Shown piece by piece: positions 20,242 through 29,597 of a stretch of DNA of 64,000 nucleotides (its first letter is position 1; every line of letters starts with the position of its first letter). Origin of the DNA: Lactobacillus acidophilus (lineage in GTDB: Bacteria; Bacillota; Bacilli; Lactobacillales; Lactobacillaceae); the NCBI RefSeq assembly GCF_034298135.1, contig NZ_CP139575.1, positions 248,001 to 312,000 of the forward strand, in the 5' to 3' direction. Made by a program: the position numbers and the translations under genes. The notes beneath the pieces were generated by a model, which was not told the origin of the DNA, did not search any database, and saw only the letters and a list, made by a program, of their open reading frames with translations.

Positions 20242-21279
20242 ATGAATCGTTATAAAGAAGCAGGCGTTGACGTTACTGCCGGATACGATTTGGTTAATCG
20301 AATCAAGCCCTTAGTGGCTGCAACCAAGCGTAAAGGTGTGATGGGCAGCATTGGTAGTTTTGGCGGGATGTTCGATTTAGAAGAATTAGGCTACAAGCAT
20401 CCCGTTCTCGTCTCAGGTACCGATGGCGTTGGTACTAAGTTGATGATCGCCCAAAAGATGCACAAAAACGACACTGTCGGCATCGACTGCGTGGCCATGT
20501 GCGTTAACGATGTGCTAGCTCAAGGCGCAGAACCTTTATTTTTCCTAGATTACATCGCATGCGGACACAACGATCCTGAAAGATTAGCTGATGTTGTTAA
20601 AGGTGTAGCCGAAGGCTGCAAGCAAAGCGGGTCTGCCTTGATTGGTGGCGAAACTGCCGAAATGCCAGATATGTATGAGCCACATGAATACGATCTGGCC
20701 GGCTTTTCCACAGGGATTGCGGAAAAAGAAGACTTGTTATCAAGTTCTTTAGCTAAAGCAGGTGATCATCTGATTGCCTTGCCATCAAGCGGCGTCCATT
20801 CAAATGGTTTTAGTTTAATTAGAAAAATCTTGTTCAAAGATCACGACGTTTCATTAGACGATAAGCCAGCAGAATTATCAGGCAAGACTGTTGGTGAAAC
20901 ACTACTTACGCCAACCAGAATCTATATCAAAGCTGTTTTGCCACTAGTAAAAAAGCATTTGATTCACGGCATTGCCCATATCACTGGCGGCGGCTTCATC
21001 GAAAACTTGCCACGTATTTATGACGATAATCTGCAGGCGGTGATTAATAAAGGATCTTGGCCTGGTTTACCGATTTTTGATTATTTGAAAAAAATAGGCG
21101 TATTGAGTGATCAAGATTGCTACAACACCTTCAATATGGGCATCGGATTAGTATTAGCCGTTTCATCAGAAAATGTTGATGCAGTCAAAGAACAGCTGAA
21201 TACCGAAAATGAAGAATTTTATGAAATAGGTAAATTGACGGCTCGTCCAGCAGGCAAAGCCAAGATCGTCATCGAATAG
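20242..21279 (+). CDS. purM: AIR synthetase
   Basis: 345 residues; ATP-dependent ring closure of FGAM to AIR. Family blocks visible are [46 protein letters not shown] and [15 protein letters not shown]. It starts 2 bases after the purF stop. Full length and intact. Confidence 0.97.
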   Translation: MNRYKEAGVDVTAGYDLVNRIKPLVAATKRKGVMGSIGSFGGMFDLEELGYKHPVLVSGTDGVGTKLMIAQKMHKNDTVGIDCVAMCVNDVLAQGAEPLFFLDYIACGHNDPERLADVVKGVAEGCKQSGSALIGGETAEMPDMYEPHEYDLAGFSTGIAEKEDLLSSSLAKAGDHLIALPSSGVHSNGFSLIRKILFKDHDVSLDDKPAELSGKTVGETLLTPTRIYIKAVLPLVKKHLIHGIAHITGGGFIENLPRIYDDNLQAVINKGSWPGLPIFDYLKKIGVLSDQDCYNTFNMGIGLVLAVSSENVDAVKEQLNTENEEFYEIGKLTARPAGKAKIVIE

Positions 21280-21288
21280 AGGATAAAA

Positions 21289-21891
21289 ATGAGAGTTGCT
21301 ATTTTAGCCTCTGGGAATGGAACTAACTTTGAAGCGTTAACTAAACAGTTTCAAGTAGGCGAAATTCCTGGAAACGAAGCTTTAATGTTTTGCAATCATC
21401 CGAATGCTCAGGTAATTAAAAGAGCCGAAAGATTAGGTGTGCCGCACGAAACTTTTTCCGTTAAAGAATGTGGCGGTAAAGATACTTATGAAGAACGTCT
21501 ACTAAAAGTTTTGCAGGATTATCAAATTGATTTCATTGTTTTGTCTGGATATCTAAGAATGGTTGGTCCCAAGATTTTAAATGAATATCCAAATTCAATC
21601 ATCAACTTACATCCCGCATTACTACCTAATTATCCAGGTCTTAATTCAATCGAAAGAGCATTTGATGATTATAAAAAAGGCAAAATAAAAGAAACTGGCG
21701 TCACAGTCCACTTTATTGATGTCCATTTGGATCACGGTCCAATCATTGCTCAGCAAGTTGTACCAATCTATCCTGATGATACAGTTGATACGCTTGAAGC
21801 AAGAGTTCATGAAACAGAACACAAATTATTCCCAGCTACGTTAAAAAAAGTATTAAGTCAAAGAATGGAAAAGGAAGAAAAACAAAAATGA
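21289..21891 (+). CDS. purN: Phosphoribosylglycinamide formyltransferase
   Basis: 200 residues; transfers the formyl group of 10-formyl-THF (made by Fhs) to GAR. It begins with the substrate loop [13 protein letters not shown]. The catalytic Asn-x-His is in [15 protein letters not shown] (about 105-119), and the Asp is in [19 protein letters not shown] precedes the ATG; the end overlaps purH by 4 bases. Confidence 0.97.
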   Translation: MRVAILASGNGTNFEALTKQFQVGEIPGNEALMFCNHPNAQVIKRAERLGVPHETFSVKECGGKDTYEERLLKVLQDYQIDFIVLSGYLRMVGPKILNEYPNSIINLHPALLPNYPGLNSIERAFDDYKKGKIKETGVTVHFIDVHLDHGPIIAQQVVPIYPDDTVDTLEARVHETEHKLFPATLKKVLSQRMEKEEKQK

Positions 21892-23429
21892 AACGAGCAT
21901 TAATCAGCGTTAGTGATAAGACCAACTTGGTAGATTTTGCTAAAGGTTTAGTTCAAAACGGCTATGAAATTATTTCTACCGGTGGTACCAAGAAGACTTT
22001 GGACGAAGCTGGTGTTAAGACAATCAGCGTTGAAGAAGTTACTAATTTTCCTGAAATTTTAGATGGTCGTGTAAAGACTTTAAACCCATATATTCATGGC
22101 GGACTTCTTGCTAAGAGAGACGATCTTGAACACATGGCAACTTTAGAGAAATTAAACATTAAGCCAATCGATCTAGTTTGCGTCAACCTTTATCCATTTA
22201 AGCAAACTATTGAAAAGCCAGACGTTACTACTGAAGAAGCGATCGAAAACATTGATATTGGTGGTCCAAGCCTCTTGCGTGCTGCTTCAAAGAACTATCA
22301 AGACGTTACTGTCGTAACCGATAAAAACGACTATGACTTAGTTTTAAAAGAAATTGCTGAAAAAGGTAACACCACTCTTGAAACAAGAGCTAAGCTAGCT
22401 GCAAAAGTCTTTAGAGCAACCGCCGCTTATGATGCAGTTATTGCCAACTACTTAACTAAGCAAGTTGGACTTGAAGATCCTGAAAAATTGACTTTGACTT
22501 ATGATTTGAAAGAAAAAATGCGCTATGGTGAAAACTCACACCAAAAGGCATGGCTTTACGAAGATGCAATTCCAAAGAGCTTCTCAATTTTGCAAGCACA
22601 TCAATTGCACGGCAAGAAGCTTTCTTACAACAACATTAAGGATGCTGATGAAGCACTTCGTTGTATTCGTGAATTTCAAGATGAGCCAACCGTTGTTGCG
22701 ATGAAGCATATGAACCCATGTGGTATTGGTCGCGGCGACACGCTCGAAGAAGCATGGGACAGAGCATACGAAGCAGATTCAGTTTCAATCTTTGGCGGCG
22801 TTATCGCTTTGAATAGAAAAGTTGATTTAGCCACTGCTAAAAAGATGCACAAGATTTTCTTGGAAATTATCATTGCACCAGGCTTTGATGATGATGCACT
22901 CGAAGTTTTGGAAAAGAAAAAGAATATTAGATTGCTTAAACTAGACTTCAGTAAAGAAAATGAACCAACTCGTCCAGAAATTGTTTCAGTCATGGGTGGT
23001 ATTTTGCAACAAGAACAAGATACTTTGGTTGAAAACACTGACGACTGGAAGGTAGTTACTAATGCGCAGCCAACTGAAGCACAGCTTAAGACAATGATGT
23101 TCGCTTTAAAAGCGGTAAAACATACTAAATCTAATGCGATTGTGGTTGCTAACGATGAGAGAACTCTTGGTGTTGGTGCAGGTCAGCCTAACAGAATTGA
23201 TTCTGCTAAAATTGCGATTAAACATGCTGGGGATGCAATCGATGATCGTGCAGTCCTTTCATCAGATGCTTTCTTCCCATTTAATGATTGTGTAGAATAT
23301 GCAGCAAAGCATGGCATTAAGGCAATCGTTCAACCTGGTGGTTCTATTCGCGATAAAGATTCAATTGAAATAGCTGACAAGTACGGCGTAGCCATGGTAT
23401 TTACAGGTTACCGTCACTTTAGACACTAA
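21888..23429 (+). CDS. purH: AICAR transformylase / IMP cyclohydrolase
   Basis: 513 residues with both domains. The N-terminal IMP cyclohydrolase has [16 protein letters not shown] and STGGTKKTL. The C-terminal AICAR transformylase has the KHMNPCG and GQPNRIDS blocks and ends in FTGYRHFRH. It performs the last two steps to IMP. It overlaps purN by 4 bases and abuts the purD region. Confidence 0.97.
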   Translation: MKRALISVSDKTNLVDFAKGLVQNGYEIISTGGTKKTLDEAGVKTISVEEVTNFPEILDGRVKTLNPYIHGGLLAKRDDLEHMATLEKLNIKPIDLVCVNLYPFKQTIEKPDVTTEEAIENIDIGGPSLLRAASKNYQDVTVVTDKNDYDLVLKEIAEKGNTTLETRAKLAAKVFRATAAYDAVIANYLTKQVGLEDPEKLTLTYDLKEKMRYGENSHQKAWLYEDAIPKSFSILQAHQLHGKKLSYNNIKDADEALRCIREFQDEPTVVAMKHMNPCGIGRGDTLEEAWDRAYEADSVSIFGGVIALNRKVDLATAKKMHKIFLEIIIAPGFDDDALEVLEKKKNIRLLKLDFSKENEPTRPEIVSVMGGILQQEQDTLVENTDDWKVVTNAQPTEAQLKTMMFALKAVKHTKSNAIVVANDERTLGVGAGQPNRIDSAKIAIKHAGDAIDDRAVLSSDAFFPFNDCVEYAAKHGIKAIVQPGGSIRDKDSIEIADKYGVAMVFTGYRHFRH

Positions 23430-23441
23430 TTGGTGAGAGCT

Positions 23442-24713
23442 ATGAAAGATGATTTAGTTTTATTGGTTGTTGGTTCGGGTGGACGTGAATTTGCTGTGGC
23501 AAAAAAGCTGAAGGAGAGTCCGCATGTGAAGACTGTGTATTGTGCACCGGGCAATGTGGGGATGCAGACGATCGGTGTCGAAACCGTGCCGATTGAAGAA
23601 ACTGATCTTGATGGATTGCTAGATTTTGCTAAAAGCCACAATGTCGATTGGACTTTTGTTGGTCCAGAAAATGTCCTTTGTGCTGGCATTACCGACAAGT
23701 TTAACAAAGCCGGGCAAAAGATTTTCGGTCCTAACCAAAGAGCGGCACAACTAGAAGGCTCAAAAGATTATGCTTTACGCTTCATGAGTAAATACGATAT
23801 TCCAACTGCTCGCTATGAAACCTATACTAGTGCTGAAACCTGTATTGCTGGCTTGAAGGATTTTGAATATCCAGTAGTTATCAAGGAAGATGGCCTAGCT
23901 GGCGGCAAGGGCGTGACAATTGCTCAAAACCAAGACGTTGCAGAAGAAACGATCAGGGAAATGTTTGCTGGTGGTCAAATTGCTGTAGTGCTTGAAGAGT
24001 GCCTGGTTGGTCCTGAATATTCAATGTTTGTGGTTGTCTCTGAAGACCAATTTACAATTTTGCCAATGGCACAGGACCATAAGCGAGTGGGCGACGGCGA
24101 CAAGGGCCCAAATACTGGCGGTATGGGATCATATTCTCCTTTGCCACAGCTGAAAAAAGCAGATCGTCAAAGAATGATTGATGAAATTGTGAAGCCAACG
24201 ATGAATGGCCTGGTTCAAGGAATTTATCATTATTGTGGTGTGCTATACATCGGCTTGATGATGACTGAGAGTGGCCCTAAGGTCATTGAATATAACGTTC
24301 GCTTGGGCGATCCAGAAACTCAAGTTGTCTTGCCACGCATTAAAAATGATTTTGCCATGGTAATTGATGCGGCAGTAAATCATGAGAAGCTGCCTGAGAT
24401 TGAGGAAAATGATAATTGCGTGTTAGGCGTGGTTGTCTGCAGCAAAGGCTATCCAACGCACCCAGCACCTAATGTTAAGATCGGCAAGCTGCCTGAAGGT
24501 GCTAATACCTATATCGATTACGCCAATGTTAAAGGTGATTTGGAAAACTTGACGGGTGATGGTGGCCGCTTGTTCATGGTGATTTCGGAAGCTGACAATT
24601 TAGTTCAGGCACAAGACAATGTTTATTCTTATTTAAGTAAGCTTGATCTGCTGGATTGCTTCTACCGGCATGATATTGGTAATCGTGCTTTGGGAGATTT
24701 TAATATTATATAA
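23442..24713 (+). CDS. purD: Phosphoribosylamine-glycine ligase
   Basis: A 423-residue ATP-grasp enzyme joining phosphoribosylamine and glycine. It begins LLVVGSGGREFAVAKKL; ATP-grasp blocks VIKEDGLAGGKGVTIA and VIEYNVRLGDPETQVVLPR are intact. ATG 23442 was chosen because GGTGAG lies upstream; a TTG at 23430 overlaps the purH stop and lacks such a site. It is the last gene of the pur operon. No clear intrinsic terminator is seen between it and the CRISPR leader, only an ATGTC/GACAT inverted repeat without a T run. Confidence 0.96.
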   Translation: MKDDLVLLVVGSGGREFAVAKKLKESPHVKTVYCAPGNVGMQTIGVETVPIEETDLDGLLDFAKSHNVDWTFVGPENVLCAGITDKFNKAGQKIFGPNQRAAQLEGSKDYALRFMSKYDIPTARYETYTSAETCIAGLKDFEYPVVIKEDGLAGGKGVTIAQNQDVAEETIREMFAGGQIAVVLEECLVGPEYSMFVVVSEDQFTILPMAQDHKRVGDGDKGPNTGGMGSYSPLPQLKKADRQRMIDEIVKPTMNGLVQGIYHYCGVLYIGLMMTESGPKVIEYNVRLGDPETQVVLPRIKNDFAMVIDAAVNHEKLPEIEENDNCVLGVVVCSKGYPTHPAPNVKIGKLPEGANTYIDYANVKGDLENLTGDGGRLFMVISEADNLVQAQDNVYSYLSKLDLLDCFYRHDIGNRALGDFNII

Positions 24714-24926
24714 TGTCTTAACTTAATGACATTGATAAGGCTACCCATATTTTGTTTATTTGTAATCCTGTGAATATAATAGCAATTTAAAATTATTATA
24801 TGAGCTAGATATATGTAGAAGAATATTTGATATAATTGTGTCGATGATTTGGTTGGGGAAATGCAAACTAAAGAAATTTTGCTTTTTAGTAAATTTAAAA
24901 TAGCTTAACGATGGGATTCCTTTAGT
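24714..24926 (+). promoter_or_regulatory. CRISPR leader
   Basis: 213 AT-rich bases without a gene, directly before the first repeat. An extended -10 promoter, TG-A-TATAAT (24828-24836), would start transcription near 24843 in the direction of the array. Leader identity is supported by the decayed repeats being at the opposite end of the array and by the repeat strand: the GGTGATCC handle follows the hairpin when read in this direction. Confidence 0.7.
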
Positions 24927-26785
24927 GTTTTCTCCACGTATGTGGAGGTGATCCTAAGAGAAAACGGTGGTTTCCTCTTATTTTTATGTTTTCTCCACGT
25001 ATGTGGAGGTGATCCTAAATCCGGACAACGCTTGCCACCTACGTATTAGTTTTCTCCACGTATGTGGAGGTGATCCTCATTGAGACACACATTGCGACGA
25101 CTAAACTCTGTTTTCTCCACGTATGTGGAGGTGATCCTTTTAATGAAAGGTGCTAGTTTTGTGACACTTTGTTTTCTCCACGTATGTGGAGGTGATCCTG
25201 ATTTTCCAGATTCGGCTACTATTTCGGCAGAGTTTTCTCCACGTATGTGGAGGTGATCCCTTAGGCTATTCCGCACACAATATGTGGCGTGGGTTTTCTC
25301 CACGTATATGGAGGTGATCCTGACTGCAATGCAAGCAAGAGCGGACATAGCAAGTTTTCTCCACGTATGTGGAGGTGATCCCGTCATAAATTAGCTTTCT
25401 GCCCTTTTGCGTCCGTTTTCTCCACGTATGTGGAGGTGATCCTGCTGCTACGAGCGCTTTTGGTCACATTAAAGAGTTTTCTCCACGTATGTGGAGGTGA
25501 TCCTCATTGATGCACCGGTACTTAACTCAAATCAAAGTTTTCTCCACGTATGTGGAGGTGATCCTGACTACGATATTTTCTTTTAATTATATCTTGGGTT
25601 TTCTCCACGTATGTGGAGGTGATCCCAATATCATCAGCATTTTTCACACCAGAAAATAATTTTCTCCACGTATGTGGAGGTGATCCCGATTTGCGTGGCA
25701 AATGAATGGTTGATCTTGAATTTTCTCCACGTATGTGGAGGTGATCCTATTCTTTTTCACTATCAAAATCAAATATTTCTATTTTCTCCACGTATGTGGA
25801 GGTGATCCCACAAAAAAGCCACCTAGAAGATAAAATTCTTCATTTTCTCCACGTATGTGGAGGTGATCCCCTTAACTAGTGCAAATTTAATATTTGGATA
25901 GCTATTTTCTCCACGTATGTGGAGGTGATCCTGTTTACAACATCATGGTTAGAGCAAAACTTGTATTTTCTCCACGTATGTGGAGGTGATCCTATATACA
26001 TAGTTGTTTGTTTCAAAAATTGCCGATTTTCTCCACGTATGTGGAGGTGATCCTATATACATAGTTGTTTGTTTCAAAAATTGCCGATTTTCTCCACGTA
26101 TGTGGAGGTGATCCCTTTGGCCATCTTCGGTCTTAAACTTAGCTAAAATTTTCTCCACGTATGTGGAGGTGATCCCGGGTAAACAAGTCAGAGTTACTCG
26201 CAGCAAATATTTTCTCCACGTATGTGGAGGTGATCCTTAGGCGAAACCCCGAGAGCAATTTCAAGCACGATTTTCTCCACGTATGTGGAGGTGATCCTAA
26301 AACGTTGAAGCTTATTGTCCGCTTTAACGTATTTTCTCCACGTATGTGGAGGTGATCCTGGGTACCGAGGGTGGCAATATCTTCCTTATTTATTTTCTCC
26401 ACGTATGTGGAGGTGATCCTATATACATAGTTGTTTGTTTCAAAAATTGCCGATTTTCTCCACGTATGTGGAGGTGATCCCGGAATGTATGATAAAAATT
26501 GGCTATTTGCCTAATTTTCTCCACGTATGTGGAGGTGATCCTATTGATGCAACACCTAGCGCAAGTCAACCTGGATTTTCTCCACGTATGTGGAGGTGAT
26601 CCCAGGGTGGTTTTAAGTACGAGATTGACTACGATATTTTCTCCACGTATGTGGAGGTGATCCTCGATGGTAACTCTGTAGCTTTTAGAGCCTTTTATTT
26701 TTTCTATGAAAGTGGAGGTAACCCTGAAGCACAATATTTTTAAAATAATTGGGCAAGATTTTCTCCAAAAAAGTGGAGCTACATT
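24927..26785 (+). CRISPR. Type I-E CRISPR array, 29 good repeats plus 2 decayed ones
   Basis: Repeats of 28-29 bases recur every 61 bases (one step of 62). Each has a CTCCAC-GTAT-GTGGAG hairpin and then the GGTGATCC handle, the pattern of type I-E repeats of lactobacilli and Streptococcus thermophilus CRISPR4. Repeats 1-12 begin with G, 13-29 with A. Repeat 7 (25293) has one G-to-A change in the stem. Two decayed repeats at 26697 and 26758 keep the 61-base spacing. Spacers are 32-33 bases. The spacer at 25993, 26054 and 26420 is the same sequence three times. No cas gene lies on either side; the neighbours are purD and polA. Confidence 0.98.
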
Positions 26786-26810
26786 AACGCAGTGAAGGAA
26801 AGATCACAAG

Positions 26811-26841
26811 AAAAAGTCCCTAATCAGGGCTTTTTTCTTTT
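26811..26841 (+). terminator. Intrinsic terminator after the CRISPR array
   Basis: AAAAAGTCCCT pairs with AGGGCTTTTTT (one bulged T) around AATC, followed by CTTTT. It would end pre-crRNA transcripts before polA. Confidence 0.75.
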
Positions 26842-26928
26842 CCAAAAACAACATGCTGAAATAGTGTACCGTAAACTGGTAAAATAGATAAGTAAACATA
26901 GATCAATTAATAAATAAGGGGGAATAAA

Positions 26929-29589
26929 ATGGCAGATAAAAAATTACTTCTAATAGATGGAAATTCAGTTGCTTTTCGTGCCTTTTATGCTTTGTATCGG
27001 CAACTTGATCGCTTTACTAGTCCAGATGGGTTGCACACTAATGCGATTTTTACCTTTAAAAACATGTTGGATGCCATTCTTAAACAAGTAGATCCAACTA
27101 ATATCTTAGTTGCTTTTGATGCGGGCAAAGTTACTTTCAGAACTGCCATGTATAAAGACTACAAGGGCGGCAGACAGAAGACACCTAGTGAATTGCTTGA
27201 ACAAATGCCTGTTATTCGTGAAATGTTAACGGATTTAGGGATTACAAGCTATGAACTGAAGAATTATGAAGCCGACGATATTATTGGTACTTTATCAAAA
27301 ATGGGTGAAGATGCTGGCTACGAAGTTACAGTAGTTACCGGTGACCGTGACTTAACTCAACTTGCTTCAGACAAGACTACAGTTTTGATCACTAAAAATG
27401 GTGTGGGTGACACCGAAGCCTACACGCCTGAACACATGAAGGAAGTTAACGGCATAACTCCAACCGAATTCATTGATATGAAGGCTTTGATGGGTGATAA
27501 CTCCGATAATTATCCTGGTGTTGAAGGCATTGGCCCTAAGACAGCTTCTAATTTGATTCAAAAGTATGGTTCAGTAGAGAATCTTTATGACCACATTGAC
27601 GATTTGAAGAAGTCTAAGCGTAAAGAACGTTTAATTCGTGATAAGGATAAGGCATTTTTAGCTAAAAAACTTGCCGCTATTGACCGTGAATCACCAGTTA
27701 CGGTTACTCTTGAAGACACGATTAAAAAAGATCCAAATTATGAAAAATTGCGTGATCTTTATGAAAGATTAGGCTTTAGAAAATTTTTAGCTGAATTGAA
27801 TCTAGAGACTGCTGGTGAAGATTCTGGTGATACCGAGAATTACGATTACGTTGAGCTGACTGAGGATAATGTTGCTGAATTAGACGACTTGAAAGAAAAT
27901 GAGATAAGTTTTTATCTTGAAATGCTTGGCGATAATTATCATTTAGCACCATTTGAAGGTTTTAGCTTGAAGGTGGGCGATAAAGTTTATGTCTCAAAAG
28001 ATATTGCTTTATTACAAGAAAAGCCACTTAAAGATATCCTTGAAAATAGGAAAATTCAAAAGGATGTCTTTGACCTAAAGCGGATGACTGTTGGTTTACA
28101 TCGACTAGACGTTATTGTTGAAGGACTCAACTATGATATGCTTCTTGCTTCATATTTGGTCAATAATGAAAAGAACTCTAATGACTTAGGTGAAATTGCC
28201 CACCTTTATGATGAATATTCAATCAAGACGGACCTTGAAGTATATGGTAAAGGTAAGAAACAAGCAATCCCAGAAGATAAAGAATTCTTCAAGCACTTAG
28301 CCGCTAAAGTATGTGTAATTGAAAAACTTAAACCAGAGTTACTTAAACAACTCAAAGAACATGAACAAGATGATTTGTTTGAAACCATTGAGATTCCAAC
28401 TGCTCGTGTTTTGGCTAAAATGGAAATTAATGGTATCAAGGTGGAAGCAAGTACATTAATTGAATTGCAAAATGAATTTGCCGTTAAATTAAAGGAACTT
28501 GAAGACAAAATTTATAAACAAGCTGGCGAAGAATTCAATTTAAATTCTCCTAAGCAATTAGGTCATATTTTATTTGAAAAATTGAATTTACCAGTATTGA
28601 AAAAGACAAAGACAGGTTACTCAACTTCCGTTGAAGTCCTTGATCAATTAAAAACACAGAGTCCAATCGTGAGCGAGATTTTGGATTATCGTCAAATTGC
28701 CAAAATTCAATCTACTTATGTTAAGGGATTACTTGATGTAATTCAACGAGATGGTCGTGTTCACACCCGTTATCTGCAAACTTTAACAGCTACTGGACGT
28801 TTATCTAGTGTTGATCCTAACTTGCAGAATATCCCTACTCGTACAGAAGAGGGTAAGCAAATTAGAAAGGCTTTTGTACCTAGTGAACCTGATGGCTATA
28901 TCTTTTCTTGCGACTATTCACAAGTTGAACTTCGTGTTTTAGCCCATGTTTCAGGTGATCAAAACATGCAAGAAGCCTTCAAGACTGGCTATGACATTCA
29001 CGCTCATACCGCAATGAGGATTTTCCATTTGGACTCACCAGATGAAGTAACGCCACTTATGCGTCGTCACGCTAAGGCCGTTAACTTCGGTATCGTTTAC
29101 GGAATTTCAGATTATGGTTTGTCAAAGAATTTAGGCATTTCTAGAAAGCGTGCCAAAGAATTTATTGATAATTACTTTGAACAATATCCTCAAATCAAGG
29201 ACTATATGGATAAGGCAGTCCAAGAAGCACGTGAAAAGGGCTATGCCGAAACTATTATGCATAGACGTAGATATTTGCCAGATATCCATGCTAAAAAATT
29301 CACTGTCCGTTCATTTGCGGAAAGAACAGCAATTAATTCACCAATTCAAGGGTCTGCGGCCGATATTATTAAGATTGCGATGATTAATATGCAAAAGAAA
29401 CTTGATGAATTGCATCTTAAAACTAAAATGGTAATTCAGGTTCACGACGAATTAATTTTTGATGTTCCAAAAGATGAACTTGAAACAATTAAGAAGATTG
29501 TTCCAGAAATAATGCAATCAGCAGTTAAATTGGATGTTCCTTTAATTGCCGATTCAGGTTGGGGACACAATTGGTATGATGCAAAGTAG
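26929..29589 (+). CDS. polA: DNA polymerase I
   Basis: 886 residues with three domains: 5' nuclease (1 to about 290, starting LLLIDGNSVAFRAFYALY), a 3'-5' exonuclease-like domain (about 300-470) and the polymerase (about 500-886). Polymerase motifs are DYSQVELRVLAHVSGD (A), RRHAKAVNFGIVYG (B) and QVHDELIFDVP (C). The exonuclease Asp-x-Glu motif of E. coli is absent (ISFYLEMLGDNYH here, as in the dead Bacillus domain), so it likely lacks proofreading. GGGGGA precedes the ATG. It heads polA-mutM-coaE-nrdR-dnaB-dnaI. Its 5' end (26954-26986) resembles the last CRISPR spacer. Confidence 0.98.
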   Translation: MADKKLLLIDGNSVAFRAFYALYRQLDRFTSPDGLHTNAIFTFKNMLDAILKQVDPTNILVAFDAGKVTFRTAMYKDYKGGRQKTPSELLEQMPVIREMLTDLGITSYELKNYEADDIIGTLSKMGEDAGYEVTVVTGDRDLTQLASDKTTVLITKNGVGDTEAYTPEHMKEVNGITPTEFIDMKALMGDNSDNYPGVEGIGPKTASNLIQKYGSVENLYDHIDDLKKSKRKERLIRDKDKAFLAKKLAAIDRESPVTVTLEDTIKKDPNYEKLRDLYERLGFRKFLAELNLETAGEDSGDTENYDYVELTEDNVAELDDLKENEISFYLEMLGDNYHLAPFEGFSLKVGDKVYVSKDIALLQEKPLKDILENRKIQKDVFDLKRMTVGLHRLDVIVEGLNYDMLLASYLVNNEKNSNDLGEIAHLYDEYSIKTDLEVYGKGKKQAIPEDKEFFKHLAAKVCVIEKLKPELLKQLKEHEQDDLFETIEIPTARVLAKMEINGIKVEASTLIELQNEFAVKLKELEDKIYKQAGEEFNLNSPKQLGHILFEKLNLPVLKKTKTGYSTSVEVLDQLKTQSPIVSEILDYRQIAKIQSTYVKGLLDVIQRDGRVHTRYLQTLTATGRLSSVDPNLQNIPTRTEEGKQIRKAFVPSEPDGYIFSCDYSQVELRVLAHVSGDQNMQEAFKTGYDIHAHTAMRIFHLDSPDEVTPLMRRHAKAVNFGIVYGISDYGLSKNLGISRKRAKEFIDNYFEQYPQIKDYMDKAVQEAREKGYAETIMHRRRYLPDIHAKKFTVRSFAERTAINSPIQGSAADIIKIAMINMQKKLDELHLKTKMVIQVHDELIFDVPKDELETIKKIVPEIMQSAVKLDVPLIADSGWGHNWYDAK

Positions 29590-29597
29590 GTGATAAA

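Noticed and set aside
22676-23038. 120-codon open frame on the minus strand inside purH
   Set aside because: Ser-rich shadow frame opposite a conserved enzyme gene; no start signal.
25046-26734. Several minus-strand open frames of 85-114 codons encoding repeated GSPPHTWRK and DHLHIRGEN
   Set aside because: They are translations of the CRISPR repeats themselves, whose 61-base period moves the frame; no Shine-Dalgarno or codon bias.
26664-26763. Whether the polA-like match is a fragment of duplicated polA and not a spacer
   Set aside because: It occupies exactly one 33-base spacer slot. Beyond that the sequence follows the decayed repeat at the correct period and not polA (only 8 of the next 12 bases match), so a spacer is the simpler view. 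Not fully excluded.
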